A DNA stretch of 64,000 bases from Prochlorococcus sp. scB241_528O2 (GCA_000634115.1 JFLJ01000175.1:31215-95214), one strand, 5' to 3'. Shown: positions 40,847 through 51,664, counted from the first letter of the stretch. Program-made: numbers and translations. The notes: generated by a model not told the origin, from the sequence alone.

Positions 40847-41162
40847 GATTTAATCCGCCAGTCAAATCGTTCATTTTTTCTTTCATAGTTGTAGTAGATA
40901 ATTCATGAGCTTTTTGTATAGCTTGTAAAATGTTTTGCTCTATTTTTTCTTTATCTGAATTTAAAATATTTTCTTGTACTTCTACCCTTAAAGGAACTTG
41001 GTTGCCACTTATCCAGACTTTTACCATTTCATCGTCACTTTTTCCTTCAATCTCCATATTTTCAAGTTCATCTTGTAATTTTTGAGCATCTTGTTGAATT
41101 TGTTTAGCTTTTTTAAAAGCTTCTGTAAGTTGTCCGAAGTTAGGAAGTCCAAAACCCGCCAT
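40812..41162 (-). CDS. YbaB/EbfC family nucleoid-associated protein
   Basis: Small DNA-binding nucleoid-associated protein of 116 aa. The start reads [20 protein letters not shown] and the family core is [17 protein letters not shown], then [17 protein letters not shown]. It lies 17 bp downstream of murB on the same strand; the 3' end overlaps rsgA. The exact role of EbfC in Prochlorococcus is not established. Confidence 0.9.
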   Translation of the reverse strand: MAGFGLPNFGQLTEAFKKAKQIQQDAQKLQDELENMEIEGKSDDEMVKVWISGNQVPLRVEVQENILNSDKEKIEQNILQAIQKAHELSTTTMKEKMNDLTGGLNLNLPGFDNSDS

Positions 41163-41179
41163 TTTGTAAAAACGTTTCT

Positions 41180-42073
41180 TTAATAAGGATAGTCAAAACC
41201 AATCATTCTTACTTCTGGTTGAAGATAAATTCCTTTTTTTTGTAGTACTTTTTGTTGAATTACAGTTATTAATTCAAAAACATCTTTTGAACTTGCTGAT
41301 GAATTATTAATAATAAAGTTTGCATGCATTGTAGAAATTTCTGCACCACCAATTTTAAATCCCTTTAAACCCATATCTTCAATTAATTTTGCAGCATAAC
41401 TATTTTTAGGGTTTTTAAAAACGCTACCAAAACTAGGCAGATGATATGGTTGTGTTTCTGTTTTTAATTTAAGATTATTTTTAGTTGTTTGAATTAATTT
41501 TTCGAGATTTCCATTAGGTTCAAAATGTAGTTTTGCGCTGATAATTGCCAGATTATCATTTTGAAAAGAGCTAAATCTATATTCAAAATTAATATCTTTT
41601 TTTTCAATTTCAATTTTTTCGAGAGTTTTATTATTAATAACTTTCACAGAAATAAGATTTTTTGCTAGCGATAAATTACCTGTACCAGCATTCATATAAA
41701 TGGCTCCTCCTAAAGTTCCTGGAATTCCGATAGCCCATTCTCCTCCTTGTAAGCCATTTTTAGCGAGAGAATTAGATAATGTTGGGAGCATTACTCCTGC
41801 TTCTGCTTCAACAATTCCTGAATATGGCTCTATTTTTAATGACTTCATTTTTTTTGTACATATCACTAAACCTTTGATGAAAATATTATTTATTAAAAGA
41901 TTTGAACCAGCCCCAATAATTTCAAATTTTTTATTGTTTAAATTACACCATTCAATTAGATTGTAAAATTCGTAAATACTTCTTGGTTCAGCAAAATATT
42001 CAGCAACCCCCCCTACTTTTATTGTTGTATAATTTCTTAGATTAAAGTTCTCTGAAAAATTTTTTTTATTCAT
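41180..42073 (-). CDS. murB: UDP-N-acetylenolpyruvoylglucosamine reductase
   Basis: FAD enzyme making UDP-MurNAc. The 297-aa protein has NTT-type start [11 protein letters not shown], the FAD motif [16 protein letters not shown], a [10 protein letters not shown] segment with the proton-donor serine, and a final PEVRMIGF. It follows murC by 16 bp in the same direction, forming a murC-murB pair. Confidence 0.95.
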   Translation of the reverse strand: MNKKNFSENFNLRNYTTIKVGGVAEYFAEPRSIYEFYNLIEWCNLNNKKFEIIGAGSNLLINNIFIKGLVICTKKMKSLKIEPYSGIVEAEAGVMLPTLSNSLAKNGLQGGEWAIGIPGTLGGAIYMNAGTGNLSLAKNLISVKVINNKTLEKIEIEKKDINFEYRFSSFQNDNLAIISAKLHFEPNGNLEKLIQTTKNNLKLKTETQPYHLPSFGSVFKNPKNSYAAKLIEDMGLKGFKIGGAEISTMHANFIINNSSASSKDVFELITVIQQKVLQKKGIYLQPEVRMIGFDYPY

Positions 42074-42089
42074 AAATCATCAATGTCTA

Positions 42090-43499
42090 TTAATTTTTTG
42101 TTGTATTTAACATTGACCATAAATTATGACAATCACCTGCTCCCATATTTAAAATTAAATCACCTTTTTTAGTTAATTCGTAAAAATTCTTGGTAATTTC
42201 ATGATAATTATCTATGTAATTAACATTTTTGTTCTGTTTATAAATAAGATTAGTAATAATTTTTGAATTAATTTGATTTTCGTTTTTTTCTCCTGCTCCA
42301 TAAATACTAGTTACGTAAATAATATCTGCTTTTGATAATTCCTCAGCAATTTCTTTAAAAAATTGTTTTACCCTGGAGTACCTGTGAGGTTGAAATATTG
42401 CTATTAATCTGCTTTTTCTTAAGTCATTATTACGATTTTCCTTAATAAATAATCTTCCTAATTTAATTGTTGCTTTAATCTCGTTTGGGTGATGTGCATA
42501 ATCATCATATAAATACCTTTCATTTATTTCCCCTCGAAATTCAAATCTTTTTTTTGGTAGTTTTAGATATTTGATATTCTTTTTTATTTCTATAAAATCT
42601 ACTCCTATCATTCTGGAGGCTGCTATTGAAGCAGTGATATTAGATAAATTATGTAATCCAGGTATTGGAATATTTAAATTATTAATTAAATTCCCATTTT
42701 CATAATATTTGCCAATTGTATAACTTTTATTAATCTCAGTAGGTATTATTGCATAAGCTACGTTATTTTTCGAAGTGATTGACCACGTATTATCAGAATG
42801 AAAATTATTTCTTGTAATTTCACAATCATAATTAAGTAATAATTTTTTAGAATTTGAAGCAAAATCCTTAAAAGAAGATAAAACCTCATCTAAATCAGAA
42901 AAATGATCGCAATGATCAAAATCAATGTTATTAATTATTCCGATATCAGATTTATATTTATTTATTGTCCCATCAGATTCATCAACTTCAGCTACTAAGA
43001 ATTTTGTATTTTCTAAATGACAGTTAGAATTGTAGATGGGAATTATCCCCCCAGTTATTGAAGAAGAATTATGCGTACATAATTCAAGTAGTGTGGAAAG
43101 AAATGTACTTGTTGATGTTTTTCCATGACTACCTGCTACAGCTAATGAATTGTAAGACTGCATTAAAATTGCAAGGATCTCTGAACGATGTTTTATTATT
43201 AAATTTTTTTTCCTGCAGTAGTTTAACTCTTCATTTTCTGGCTTGATTGCGGAGCTTACAACAAAATTAATTAATTTGTTGTTGAATTTTGAAGTTACAT
43301 ATTCAATATTTTCTTGTTTTTGAGAAGTAAAGATCACTGCTCCTAAAAGCTCTAATTTATTGGTTTCATCATTTTTAACTAAATCAGATCCTGAGACTGA
43401 ATAACCTTTTTTAATTAAACCCATTGCTATTGCTGACATTCCAATACCTCCCACTCCAATAAAATGAAAATGACTTTTAGGCAGTAATTCTTTATCCAA
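42090..43499 (-). CDS. murC: UDP-N-acetylmuramate-L-alanine ligase
   Basis: Adds L-Ala to UDP-MurNAc. The 469-aa Mur ligase starts with HFIGVGGIGMSAIA and has the ATP loop AGSHGKTSTSTF. The conserved central-domain pieces VDESDGT and NIDFDHCDHF are present, with RFEFRGE, DDYAHHPNEI and QPHRYSR in the C-terminal half. It is first gene of the murC-murB-ybaB run and divergent from gap2. Confidence 0.96.
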   Translation of the reverse strand: MDKELLPKSHFHFIGVGGIGMSAIAMGLIKKGYSVSGSDLVKNDETNKLELLGAVIFTSQKQENIEYVTSKFNNKLINFVVSSAIKPENEELNYCRKKNLIIKHRSEILAILMQSYNSLAVAGSHGKTSTSTFLSTLLELCTHNSSSITGGIIPIYNSNCHLENTKFLVAEVDESDGTINKYKSDIGIINNIDFDHCDHFSDLDEVLSSFKDFASNSKKLLLNYDCEITRNNFHSDNTWSITSKNNVAYAIIPTEINKSYTIGKYYENGNLINNLNIPIPGLHNLSNITASIAASRMIGVDFIEIKKNIKYLKLPKKRFEFRGEINERYLYDDYAHHPNEIKATIKLGRLFIKENRNNDLRKSRLIAIFQPHRYSRVKQFFKEIAEELSKADIIYVTSIYGAGEKNENQINSKIITNLIYKQNKNVNYIDNYHEITKNFYELTKKGDLILNMGAGDCHNLWSMLNTTKN

Positions 43500-43691
43500 T
43501 GTTTATCTTTTACTTAAATTAAAATAACTGCTAAGTAAAATTTTGGTATTTTTTCTTAAAAAAAAAATGTTTTTTTTCTTGAATTAATACAAAAAAATAC
43601 TTATTTGCTTAATAAATCAAAAAATACTTACGTTATTGCAAAAAATTCAGTATGATCAGCAACTTAGGTTAATCATTAGAAATTATCAGTT

Positions 43692-44714
43692 ATGACTTTG
43701 AGAGTTGCTATTAATGGGTTTGGCAGAATCGGGCGAAACTTTATGCGTTGTTGGCTTAGTAGAGGTGCTTATACCAATATTGAAGTTGTTGGAATTAATG
43801 TCACTTCCGATCCTAAAACCAACGCCCACCTGCTTAAATATGATTCAGTATTAGGTCAACTTGAAGGAGTTGATATTAAATATACTGATGACACTTTTGT
43901 AATAAATAACAAAACAATTAAGTGTTTTTCTGATAGAAACATAATGAATCTTCCATGGAAAGATTGGGGGGTTGATTTGGTCATTGAGTCAACTGGTGTT
44001 TTTAATACAGATGTTGCAGCAAGTAAGCACCTAGAAGTAGGAGCTAAGAAAGTAATTCTTACTGCTCCTGGAAAAGGTGATGGTGTGGGTACTTATGTTG
44101 TAGGAGTGAACGCTGATACTTATAAACATAAAGACTTTGATATTTTAAGTAACGCCAGTTGTACTACAAACTGCTTGGCGCCAGTAGTGAAGGTTTTGGA
44201 TAAAACTTTTGGTATAAACAAAGGTTTGATGACTACAATTCATAGCTACACAGGTGATCAAAGGATTTTGGACAATAGTCATAGAGACTTAAGGAGAGCT
44301 AGAGCAGCAGCAGCAAATATTGTTCCTACTTCAACCGGTGCTGCTAAAGCAGTCGCTTTGGTGTACCCCGAAATGAAAGGGAAACTTACCGGTATTGCAA
44401 TGAGAGTCCCTACACCTAATGTTTCGGCAGTTGATTTGGTTTTTGAATCTTCTAAATCTGTCACAAGTGAGGAAGTTAATAATGCTCTTAAAGAATCTTC
44501 TTTAGGTTCAATGAAGGGAATTATTAAGTATGGTGATGAACCATTAGTGTCAAGCGATTATGCAGGGACTAATGAATCATCAATTGTAGATAGTGATCTT
44601 ACTATGTGTATAGGAGAAAATCTTGTTAAGGTTCTTGCTTGGTACGACAATGAGTGGGGTTATAGTCAGAGGGTTGTAGATTTAGCAGAAATTGTTGCAA
44701 AGAATTGGGAATAA
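43692..44714 (+). CDS. gap2: Glyceraldehyde-3-phosphate dehydrogenase (Gap2 type)
   Basis: Calvin-cycle GAPDH of cyanobacteria, NADPH-preferring by family. In the 340-aa protein the nucleotide fold starts [13 protein letters not shown] and the catalytic cysteine is in [22 protein letters not shown] is typical of Gap2/GapB. The 192-bp upstream gap is A/T-rich with a possible -10 (TATGAT at 43651); I see no clear -35. Its stop directly abuts that of thiL. Confidence 0.96.
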   Translation: MTLRVAINGFGRIGRNFMRCWLSRGAYTNIEVVGINVTSDPKTNAHLLKYDSVLGQLEGVDIKYTDDTFVINNKTIKCFSDRNIMNLPWKDWGVDLVIESTGVFNTDVAASKHLEVGAKKVILTAPGKGDGVGTYVVGVNADTYKHKDFDILSNASCTTNCLAPVVKVLDKTFGINKGLMTTIHSYTGDQRILDNSHRDLRRARAAAANIVPTSTGAAKAVALVYPEMKGKLTGIAMRVPTPNVSAVDLVFESSKSVTSEEVNNALKESSLGSMKGIIKYGDEPLVSSDYAGTNESSIVDSDLTMCIGENLVKVLAWYDNEWGYSQRVVDLAEIVAKNWE

Positions 44715-45701
44715 TTAAAAGTGCCTGAAAGGTTTGGTGTTCAATAATTTATTTTTTTTATTATCTGTAAATTCAACCGATGGTTCACCATTCGTAAAAA
44801 AACCAATCTGGTTAATATTTGTATCTAGCCTAGATAAATTCTTTGCCCATTTTTTGGGTAAAGAGAAAACTAATTCGTAATCTTCACCTCCAAAAAAATA
44901 ATATTCATCCCATTGAACTCCTTTTGGCCAATTTTTATCTTTTGGTATTTTATCGTAATTAATTATTGCTTTACAGTTGCTAGAGATTGCTAAATCTTCT
45001 ATGGCTTGAAAAAGACCATCACTACTATCAGTACATCCTACTTTCTTTATTTTCTTATTGGAGCGAGTTTTAAGGAGGTTTTTTAGGAAATTTGGATTAA
45101 TATGAGGTCTACAAAAATGTTCAATGCACTTACTGGTTAATTCTTCACGTAGATAAATATCACTAACAATTTTATTTTTACTTTGTATCAGAAATCCTAA
45201 TTTGCTAAGACCATGAATTCCGGTAGTTAAGATAATTTCACCTGGTTTGCATGCGTTTCTTCGTAATTCAAGTTCACCTTGAATCCCAAGGGCTGTGATA
45301 GAGATCATTTTTTCATTTCCCATTGAGCAATCTCCTCCAAGAATTATTCCACCATATTCTTTTAAAGCTTTATTTATTCCTTTATATAACTCTTCAACCC
45401 AAACCCACTCAGTTTTTGCAGGTAGAATAAGACTTATTGTGATTCCTATAGTTTTCCTGCTGCCACTAGATAATAAGTCAGAGATGTTGCTAACAACTGC
45501 TTTCCATCCAAGGTCTTGAGGGGAAATAGTAATATCATTGAAATGAACATTTTCTACTAATGCATCATTATTAACAAGTAAGTTATCATTTTTATTTTTG
45601 ATGAAAGCGCAATCATCCAAAACTTGATTTTTAGGCATAAATTTTCCAAGCCTATTAATTAATTCTTTTTCCCCTAAATCTACTAGTAATTCTTTACGCA
45701 T
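44715..45701 (-). CDS. thiL: Thiamine-monophosphate kinase
   Basis: Phosphorylates thiamine phosphate to thiamine diphosphate. The 328-aa protein has the PurM-like ATP-grasp pattern DDCAFI, VNNDALVENVHF, then DLGWKAVVSNISDLLSSG, LGGDCS and CTDSSDGL. The start overlaps the 3' end of the cyclophilin gene by 8 bases, so they are co-translated. Confidence 0.92.
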   Translation of the reverse strand: MRKELLVDLGEKELINRLGKFMPKNQVLDDCAFIKNKNDNLLVNNDALVENVHFNDITISPQDLGWKAVVSNISDLLSSGSRKTIGITISLILPAKTEWVWVEELYKGINKALKEYGGIILGGDCSMGNEKMISITALGIQGELELRRNACKPGEIILTTGIHGLSKLGFLIQSKNKIVSDIYLREELTSKCIEHFCRPHINPNFLKNLLKTRSNKKIKKVGCTDSSDGLFQAIEDLAISSNCKAIINYDKIPKDKNWPKGVQWDEYYFFGGEDYELVFSLPKKWAKNLSRLDTNINQIGFFTNGEPSVEFTDNKKNKLLNTKPFRHF

Positions 45702-46785
45702 TTAATTTGAGGTTTTCAATTCCTTCTAAAACATCAATGGAGATAATTTTGTCATCTTTTGTTAGCTCTTCTAATACATCAAAACCATCTACAACATAGC
45801 CAAAGGCAGCATTTCTCCCATCAATTAAATTGCGACCTGCTGGATTCAATTCTGCTTCATATAAAAAAAAGAAAAATTGCGATGAACCATCATCAACTGC
45901 TGTATTTGAGTGGGACCATCCTAGAGTTCCAAGTGTTGCGAAAGGCAATGTTGGTGTTTCTGTGTAAAGGCCTAAATCTTCAAAAGTTTGATTATAAAAA
46001 GTATCCTTTTCATCAGGAATTCTTATTTCGAGAGGTACGTGACGTTCTTCATTGGTTTCAGGATCTACATAACCAATTGCTTCCCCAATTGGATCACCTG
46101 TTTGTAGAACAAAAAATTCTTCTGCTCTGTTAATAGGTAAATCTTTATAGAATTTTTTTGCAGATAAATCTATAAATGCTCCTGCAGTAAGAGGGGCATT
46201 GAATCCATCTACAACAGCTTTCATATCGCCTTTGGAGGTCTTAATATTTACTTTTGCTCTGCCTAGTAATCTTGGGAGATTATCAAATTCTTCAGGAATA
46301 GAGTAAGGAAATTGATTTGGTAAAAAATATTTTTCTAATTCACCTATTTTATCTAAAGCCTCTTTTCGAGTCGCTACAAATGAGAATTTATCCTTTGATT
46401 TAGCATGATCTTGAAGGCTATCTAAATTTTCTTTGATCTCAAAAAATGTTTTTTCAGCAATTTTTTGTTTATCATTCGCCAATTCTTGAATAATCCGATT
46501 TTGGTATTTTTTTAGCAAAGATTGACATTTTGTAACAGTTTTCGTGAGAGCGGGCCATCTTCCTCCTCTTACAAGGTCACTAGTATCTTCCAATTTGTGT
46601 TGAAGTTCTTGTAATTCAATTTGCTTGATAGGGAGAGCGTTTCTGAGGATTGTGTTCGGGTCTTTTACAGCATTTCCAGTAGGTAAATCGGCTAGGACTT
46701 CAATCGGTTTAAAGATAAAAAACTGAAAAATTATGATTAATAGGATTAATAAAAGTTTGTTCTGATTTGATAAGAATTTTTGCAT
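45694..46785 (-). CDS. Exported cyclophilin-type peptidyl-prolyl isomerase (TLP40/CYP38-like)
   Basis: 363 aa. A signal peptide with hydrophobic [15 protein letters not shown] and a VLA-DLP site is followed by a helical N-terminal region (about 45-170) and a C-terminal cyclophilin barrel. This resembles plant lumenal CYP38/TLP40 involved in photosystem II assembly. The barrel has divergent active-site residues, so isomerase activity is uncertain. It is divergent from efp with only 43 bp between starts. Confidence 0.85.
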   Translation of the reverse strand: MQKFLSNQNKLLLILLIIIFQFFIFKPIEVLADLPTGNAVKDPNTILRNALPIKQIELQELQHKLEDTSDLVRGGRWPALTKTVTKCQSLLKKYQNRIIQELANDKQKIAEKTFFEIKENLDSLQDHAKSKDKFSFVATRKEALDKIGELEKYFLPNQFPYSIPEEFDNLPRLLGRAKVNIKTSKGDMKAVVDGFNAPLTAGAFIDLSAKKFYKDLPINRAEEFFVLQTGDPIGEAIGYVDPETNEERHVPLEIRIPDEKDTFYNQTFEDLGLYTETPTLPFATLGTLGWSHSNTAVDDGSSQFFFFLYEAELNPAGRNLIDGRNAAFGYVVDGFDVLEELTKDDKIISIDVLEGIENLKLNA

Positions 46786-46828
46786 AGCACTCTTGCAGGT
46801 TTATGATCCTTGGGGATGTAATACAGGA

Positions 46829-47389
46829 ATGATTTCCAGTAACGATTTTCGCACAGGCACTACCATCGAATTGGATGGACAAGTTTGGCGTGTTGTAGAG
46901 TTTCTACATGTCAAGCCTGGTAAGGGTTCTGCTTTCGTGCGAACAAAATTAAAATCAGTTCAAAACGGCAATGTGGTTGAAAAAACTTTTCGAGCCGGAG
47001 AATCAGTACAGCAGGCTATCCTTGAGAAGTCTAACCTGCAACACACTTATGTGGAGTCTGGAGATTATGTTTTTATGGATATGACAAGTTTTGAAGAGAC
47101 AAGACTTTCTGCTGAACAAATCGGTAAAGGTGCAAAATATTTAAAAGAAGGAATGGAGGTTAATGTTATTTTTCATAATGGTAAGATTTTAGAAGTGGAA
47201 CTTCCCATATCTATTACTTTAAAAGTTACAGAAACTGATCCTGGAGTTAAAGGTGATACTGCTAGTGGGGGCACAAAACCAGCTATTCTAGAAACAGGTG
47301 CTCAAGTTATGGTCCCTTTATTTATTTCTGTGGGAGAAATGATTAAGGTTGATACTCGTAACGATAGTTATCTTGGACGTGAAAATTAA
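46829..47389 (+). CDS. efp: Elongation factor P
   Basis: Relieves ribosome stalling at polyproline. From [10 protein letters not shown] the protein is 186 aa, the family length. An in-frame upstream ATG at 46793 would add twelve atypical residues. The modified-residue loop reads [10 protein letters not shown], with a lysine at the tip. accB overlaps the stop by one base, the conserved cyanobacterial efp-accB pair. Confidence 0.95.
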   Translation: MISSNDFRTGTTIELDGQVWRVVEFLHVKPGKGSAFVRTKLKSVQNGNVVEKTFRAGESVQQAILEKSNLQHTYVESGDYVFMDMTSFEETRLSAEQIGKGAKYLKEGMEVNVIFHNGKILEVELPISITLKVTETDPGVKGDTASGGTKPAILETGAQVMVPLFISVGEMIKVDTRNDSYLGREN

Positions 47390-47892
47390 TGACTATGAAA
47401 TTAGATCATGAAGACTTAAATCGCTTAATAGAGAAAATCTCAAAAAGCGATATTCAAGAATTCTCTTTAGAGGGAGAAGACTTTAAACTTGAAATAAAAC
47501 GCAATTTGTTTGACCAGAATCAATTTAATAATTTAGTTTCTAATAATTCATTTGATAAGCAAACAATTGCCAATCAAAAATCCGTAAATGATAATAGCTC
47601 AATCGTTAATGAGCCGCAGACTCCACAGGTCGCTCCTCCTGGACGTTCAGATCTTACTGATATTACATCTCCTATGGTTGGTACCTTTTATCGGGCTTCA
47701 GCCCCTGGTGAGGAGCCATTTGTTGAAGTAGGAAATATTGTTAAGGTTGGTCAAACTATATGTATTTTGGAAGCGATGAAATTGATGAATGAAATTGAAT
47801 CTGAATTTAACGCTGAAATAGTAGAGATTCTTGTTGAAAATGGAACTCCCGTCGAATTTGGTCAAGTTTTAATGCGTGTTAAGCAGTCTTGA
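47389..47892 (+). CDS. accB: Biotin carboxyl carrier protein of acetyl-CoA carboxylase
   Basis: Carries carboxybiotin for fatty-acid synthesis. The 167-aa protein has an N-terminal helical region, a Pro/Ser linker, and a C-terminal biotinyl domain with the target lysine in LEAMKLMNEI. It is translationally coupled to efp (TAATG). The 3' end overlaps convergent pdxA by 24 bases. Confidence 0.96.
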   Translation: MTMKLDHEDLNRLIEKISKSDIQEFSLEGEDFKLEIKRNLFDQNQFNNLVSNNSFDKQTIANQKSVNDNSSIVNEPQTPQVAPPGRSDLTDITSPMVGTFYRASAPGEEPFVEVGNIVKVGQTICILEAMKLMNEIESEFNAEIVEILVENGTPVEFGQVLMRVKQS

Positions 47893-48903
47893 ATTTTTTG
47901 TCATTTCGATCGCAGTTTTTATGGCCTCAATCATGCTTTGAGATTGAGCTATTCCTTTGCCAGCAATATCAAATCCCGTTCCATGATCTGGAGATGTTCT
48001 TATAAAAGGTAATCCTAACGTGGTATTAACTGAGTAATTAAGAGCGATAACTTTCATCGGTATTAAACCTTGATCGTGATACATAGCAAGAATGCCATCA
48101 TGCGTTTCAGTATTTTTTTGACTCCAAGCTTTAGCTGACGAATTCCAACAACTATCCGGTGATAAAGGTCCTAATAATTCAATATCTCTATTTTTTTTAT
48201 TCCAAGTTATCAATGCATCATTAAGCCAATCTTTTTCTTCATTACCCAAAATCCCTTCTTCGCCAGCATGAGGATTTAATCCAGCAACTCTTAAAGTAGG
48301 TTTTTTAGTATATGAATTACAAAACTCTTTGAAAAGATCTAATTTAGAGTGTATTAATTTTATGTTTAATAGCTTGGGTACCTCGCAAAGAGCTATGTGA
48401 GTTGTAGCAAGTAAAGTATTGAACCTCCAACCTGTAATTGGTGATTTAGCTGTGAATAACATTCCAACATTTTTTACTCCACATGATTTAGCTAATACTT
48501 CAGTCTGACCAGAGAAATTATGACCTGCTAGTGACCATGATTTTTTGCAAATTGGACCAGTTACAAGTGCTGAATTTGGATATTGTTTTACAATTTCAAT
48601 TGCTTTTATAAGGTACTTGAAACTTGAATGACCATAACTTGATTTGGATTTATTATCAGACGAAGAAATTTCGAGATTATGAATTTCTAGATTATTGGGA
48701 TTCGCAATATTTTTTAATCCTAAAGATTTCAAATGATCATAAGTATTTTGTAGATTTTTTTTTGAACCAACTAATATGAAATCAATATTTTCTTGAATCT
48801 GATTAGAATGTAGTGCTTTTAAAATTATCTCAGGTCCTATACCAGACTCATCTCCAATGCTTAGTACTACTTTCAATTTATTATTCGTATCCTGAAAATT
48901 CAT
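47869..48903 (-). CDS. pdxA: 4-hydroxythreonine-4-phosphate dehydrogenase
   Basis: Pyridoxal phosphate synthesis. In the 344-aa protein, GDESGIGPEI starts the fold, HxGQTE appears as FSGQTEVLA, metal histidines are in LNPHAGEEG and MYHDQGLIPMK, and RTSPDHGTGFDIAG closes the active site. It is 19 bp downstream of the epimerase gene and probably in one operon. Confidence 0.93.
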   Translation of the reverse strand: MNFQDTNNKLKVVLSIGDESGIGPEIILKALHSNQIQENIDFILVGSKKNLQNTYDHLKSLGLKNIANPNNLEIHNLEISSSDNKSKSSYGHSSFKYLIKAIEIVKQYPNSALVTGPICKKSWSLAGHNFSGQTEVLAKSCGVKNVGMLFTAKSPITGWRFNTLLATTHIALCEVPKLLNIKLIHSKLDLFKEFCNSYTKKPTLRVAGLNPHAGEEGILGNEEKDWLNDALITWNKKNRDIELLGPLSPDSCWNSSAKAWSQKNTETHDGILAMYHDQGLIPMKVIALNYSVNTTLGLPFIRTSPDHGTGFDIAGKGIAQSQSMIEAIKTAIEMTKNSRLLNTH

Positions 48904-48922
48904 GACAAGTTTTTAAATTTAG

Positions 48923-49807
48923 TTATTTGTAAATATTCAAAAAACAATTGTTTAAGCCTATTTTATAGTTTTTATAAATTAGTTTATATCCAAGTGTTTC
49001 GCATAATAATTTATTAGAGACTCTTCTATTTTCCATCCAAAAAGATTGAGCAATAGCTGAAAGTTCGCTTTTTGCATCCTCATAAAATATTGGCTTTGGC
49101 ATTTCTAAGCCAAGTAAATCATAACAATATTTAATTACTTCTATTTGAGAACAAGGTTCATCATCTGCAATATTAATAATTTGGTAAAATTTTAAAGAAT
49201 TTTTATTTTGTAATAGGTAGATAATTGCATTTGTGATATCAGCAACATGAATTCTTGAAAATAATTGATCTTTTTTAAAGATAACGCGAATTTTTTTATT
49301 TTTAATTGCTTCAAACGTTGATCTTCCAGGCCCATATATACCAGGTAACCTAAAAATTTGTACGGGTAAACCTGATTCAATCCATTCCTTTTCGCAATTT
49401 AATCTTTTTTGACTTCTTTGTTGAGAAGGATTAGGGTGATCTTCCTCAGAAACCCAATTACCTTTTGTATTTCCATATACTCCCGTCGTAGATAAATATC
49501 CAATCCATTCCAGTGATAAACTTTTTAGTTTATTTGTAAGGCTTCCTAATACAGGATCCTTACCATTTTTGTCTGGAGGTATGCAACTAAGAATATGCGT
49601 AACTCCATCAAAAATTGCTTCGTTAGGAATTATGTCATTCTCACTATTAAAAACAAAACTATTTGGATCTTTTTTTTGAGATCTAGAACTTGTTAAAGCT
49701 GTATAACCAAATTGTCTTATGGTCTTTGCAAAAAAACTACCGCTAAAACCACATCCTAAGATTAAAAATTTCTTTTTATTTCCTAGTAAGCTTGCGATAT
49801 TTTTCAT
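48923..49807 (-). CDS. NAD(P)-dependent sugar epimerase/dehydratase-like protein (extended SDR)
   Basis: 294 aa with a Rossmann start ILGCGFSGSFFA (GxGxxGxx), LSTTGVYGNTKG holding the tyrosine of an atypical SDR active site, and RLPGIYGPGRS and RIHVADI. It resembles YeeZ-type proteins. The substrate is unknown. It lies upstream of pdxA on the same strand. Confidence 0.85.
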   Translation of the reverse strand: MKNIASLLGNKKKFLILGCGFSGSFFAKTIRQFGYTALTSSRSQKKDPNSFVFNSENDIIPNEAIFDGVTHILSCIPPDKNGKDPVLGSLTNKLKSLSLEWIGYLSTTGVYGNTKGNWVSEEDHPNPSQQRSQKRLNCEKEWIESGLPVQIFRLPGIYGPGRSTFEAIKNKKIRVIFKKDQLFSRIHVADITNAIIYLLQNKNSLKFYQIINIADDEPCSQIEVIKYCYDLLGLEMPKPIFYEDAKSELSAIAQSFWMENRRVSNKLLCETLGYKLIYKNYKIGLNNCFLNIYK

Positions 49808-49838
49808 AAGGTATTATAGTAGTACATATGTATTATTT

Positions 49839-50069
49839 ATGATGAAAATAGCTGTTAAGACTGATTTGAAGTCAAAAACTTTTTGTAGTAGCAAAAGTTA
49901 TACTTTTCTAAGAGAAAAAGAAATAACTTCTCTAGACTCTAAATTCTACCAAAAATTAATTGTTGTTCTTATTTCTTTGTCTGCAATTTTAATATTCCCT
50001 GAATCTCCAAGAGATTTGGAAAATATATGTGAGACTTATAACTCTAAAAGTATTTGTAATGTTTGGTAG
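49839..50069 (+). CDS. Small membrane protein, Prochlorococcus-type hypothetical
   Basis: Not recognised as a named family. A 76-aa protein (double ATG start, M-M-K-I-A-V) with a polar N-terminal half, one membrane span (LIVVLISLSAILIF) and a Cys-containing end (ICETYNSKSICNVW). A longer in-frame start at 49719 would run back over the 5' end of the epimerase gene and is unlikely. Its stop adjoins the HNH gene's stop. Confidence 0.6.
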   Translation: MMKIAVKTDLKSKTFCSSKSYTFLREKEITSLDSKFYQKLIVVLISLSAILIFPESPRDLENICETYNSKSICNVW

Positions 50070-50471
50070 TCAAGCTGCTTTATATTGTGATTCATCTTTT
50101 TCGTAATTTTTTTTACTAACTTTAAAATTAGGATTAGCCCACTGTAATAATCTGATCGCTAACCTCAAATCTCCCTCTAACCAAGCTCTTATAGCCATTG
50201 CCCTCCTAGGATCATAAAATTTTTGTCTTCTATACCAATACAAAGCATTCTCATCTGATTTGTCCCCATTACAAGCAAGACAAGCAGGGACACAGTTTTC
50301 TGTTGTACTCAAGCCACCTTGACTACGAGGTAAAACATGGTCAATGGATTCAGATGGTTTTCCGCAATATATACAACTTTTTCCTGTAAACCTATGAATT
50401 GACTTTCGCCATTGTCTCAATCTGAACTTAGGACATAAATCCTCTAAAAACACAGCATCATTAATATGCAT
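50070..50471 (-). CDS. HNH endonuclease family protein
   Basis: 133 aa with an HNH zinc/nuclease motif: CIYCGKPSESIDHVLPRSQGG, then N-C-V-P-A-C-L-A-C-N. The conserved C-terminal part (FYDPRRAMAIRAWLEGDLRLA) is shared by cyanobacterial single-copy HNH proteins. No mobile context; a housekeeping role is likely but undefined. Confidence 0.85.
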   Translation of the reverse strand: MHINDAVFLEDLCPKFRLRQWRKSIHRFTGKSCIYCGKPSESIDHVLPRSQGGLSTTENCVPACLACNGDKSDENALYWYRRQKFYDPRRAMAIRAWLEGDLRLAIRLLQWANPNFKVSKKNYEKDESQYKAA

Positions 50472-50640
50472 TCAGATTATTTAATTAAATAAATAATGGC
50501 TTGAATATCTTAAAAGTCAATATTTATTTATTATTTTTAGTTGAAATTTGCCTGTAAAGATATAATTTAGTGTTGATAGATACATTATAAAATTATTCCA
50601 TAATTCATCCAAGAAAGTATTATCTTTTTGGAAACCTCTA

Positions 50641-51096
50641 TTAATAACTGTATCTGTCAAGGGTTTCTTCAGTAAAATCTTCATCACTAGTTTCTTCCAA
50701 TTCTTTTTCTAATCTTTTTCTTTTGTTAATTCTATCTTCTGCCTCTTTTGCTTTTTTTTCTTCTTCTTTTTTTAAATCTCTTATTAGTTTTCTGTTTGGA
50801 TGAAGCTTATCTAAGTATTGAACGCAATATCTAAATTTTTCTCTTTCTCTTATAACTGTTTCAGTAATTTGCGCTGCTGCATTTTTAGGGGAAACTTTGA
50901 AAAATCCTCCTTTTTGCTTTTTTATATATGAATATGCTGCATCCCAGCTACTTTCATGATCATTTCCACCATCTCTCATAGTACAAAATATTTCTGCTGC
51001 AAATGAACTTGCATTTACTCTTGACGTTGTAAGGGATATAGGAGCAATTATTCCTAACGTTAATAGTATTAGTTTTTTCTTCTTGAATCTTGGCAT
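50641..51096 (-). CDS. Secreted hypothetical protein with charged coiled-coil tail
   Basis: Not recognised by function. 151 aa: a signal peptide (KKKKLILLTLGIIAPISL, then VNASS), a central conserved-looking block with two cysteines (FCTMRDGGNDHESSWDAAYSYI and FRYCVQYL), and a Lys/Glu-rich helical tail. The tail may form a coiled coil. It is flanked by the HNH and AbrB-like genes, each with its own gap. Confidence 0.65.
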   Translation of the reverse strand: MPRFKKKKLILLTLGIIAPISLTTSRVNASSFAAEIFCTMRDGGNDHESSWDAAYSYIKKQKGGFFKVSPKNAAAQITETVIREREKFRYCVQYLDKLHPNRKLIRDLKKEEEKKAKEAEDRINKRKRLEKELEETSDEDFTEETLDRYSY

Positions 51097-51151
51097 TAAA
51101 CTTGTTCCTCTATTTAAAAATATCTTTTTTTAGAAATATGTCTATATAAAT

Positions 51152-51664
51152 TTAAGATTTAATTACTCCAAATAAATTTAAGCATTTCACAACTACAGGA
51201 AGAATTAAAAGTACTGTAATCAACCTTACTGCGTGAAGAGTTGCTACTGCAGAGCCTACTCCATATTCTGATCCTACAAGACTCATCCCGCTAATGCCTC
51301 CCGGTGCAGCTCCTAGAATTGTTGTTATTACATCTATATTGAGTAATCTGCTTGTCCATAATCCAATTGCTAGTCCTGTAAAAACTAAAGTAAAAGTTAT
51401 TAAGATAGCAGGCCTCCATAAGTTTTGAAGATCAACTAATGAGTCTTTAGTCAAAGTTGTGCCAATAACTGTTCCAATTCCAATTTCTAATAGTGTTCTT
51501 GTGCCAATTGGCCACTCTGCTAAATCGACTTTCCCACTGATACTTACGATACTTGCGCCTATTAAAGAGCCTGCAAGAGGGGCTGCAGGGATGCCTGTTT
51601 TTAGTGCTAAAGCTCCAAAAATTCCACCTGCAATTAGATAATAGATTAGATTTATGTTTGCCAT
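51152..51664 (-). CDS. AbrB-family (Gneg_AbrB_dup-like) membrane protein
   Basis: 170 aa, nearly all hydrophobic, with about five membrane spans. The repeat typical of this family is seen (GALALKTGIPAAPLAGSLIG near the start, then AAPGGISGMSLVGSEYG). Full-size members carry two such halves; this is a half-size form common in cyanobacteria. It is unrelated to the AbrB DNA-binding regulators. Function unknown. Confidence 0.75.
   Translation of the reverse strand: MANINLIYYLIAGGIFGALALKTGIPAAPLAGSLIGASIVSISGKVDLAEWPIGTRTLLEIGIGTVIGTTLTKDSLVDLQNLWRPAILITFTLVFTGLAIGLWTSRLLNIDVITTILGAAPGGISGMSLVGSEYGVGSAVATLHAVRLITVLLILPVVVKCLNLFGVIKS

Noticed and set aside
49719..49838. Upstream extension of the small membrane protein gene
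   Set aside because: It would overlap the 5' end of the epimerase on the other strand and add a basic, non-conserved-looking segment; the double ATG at 49839 is better.
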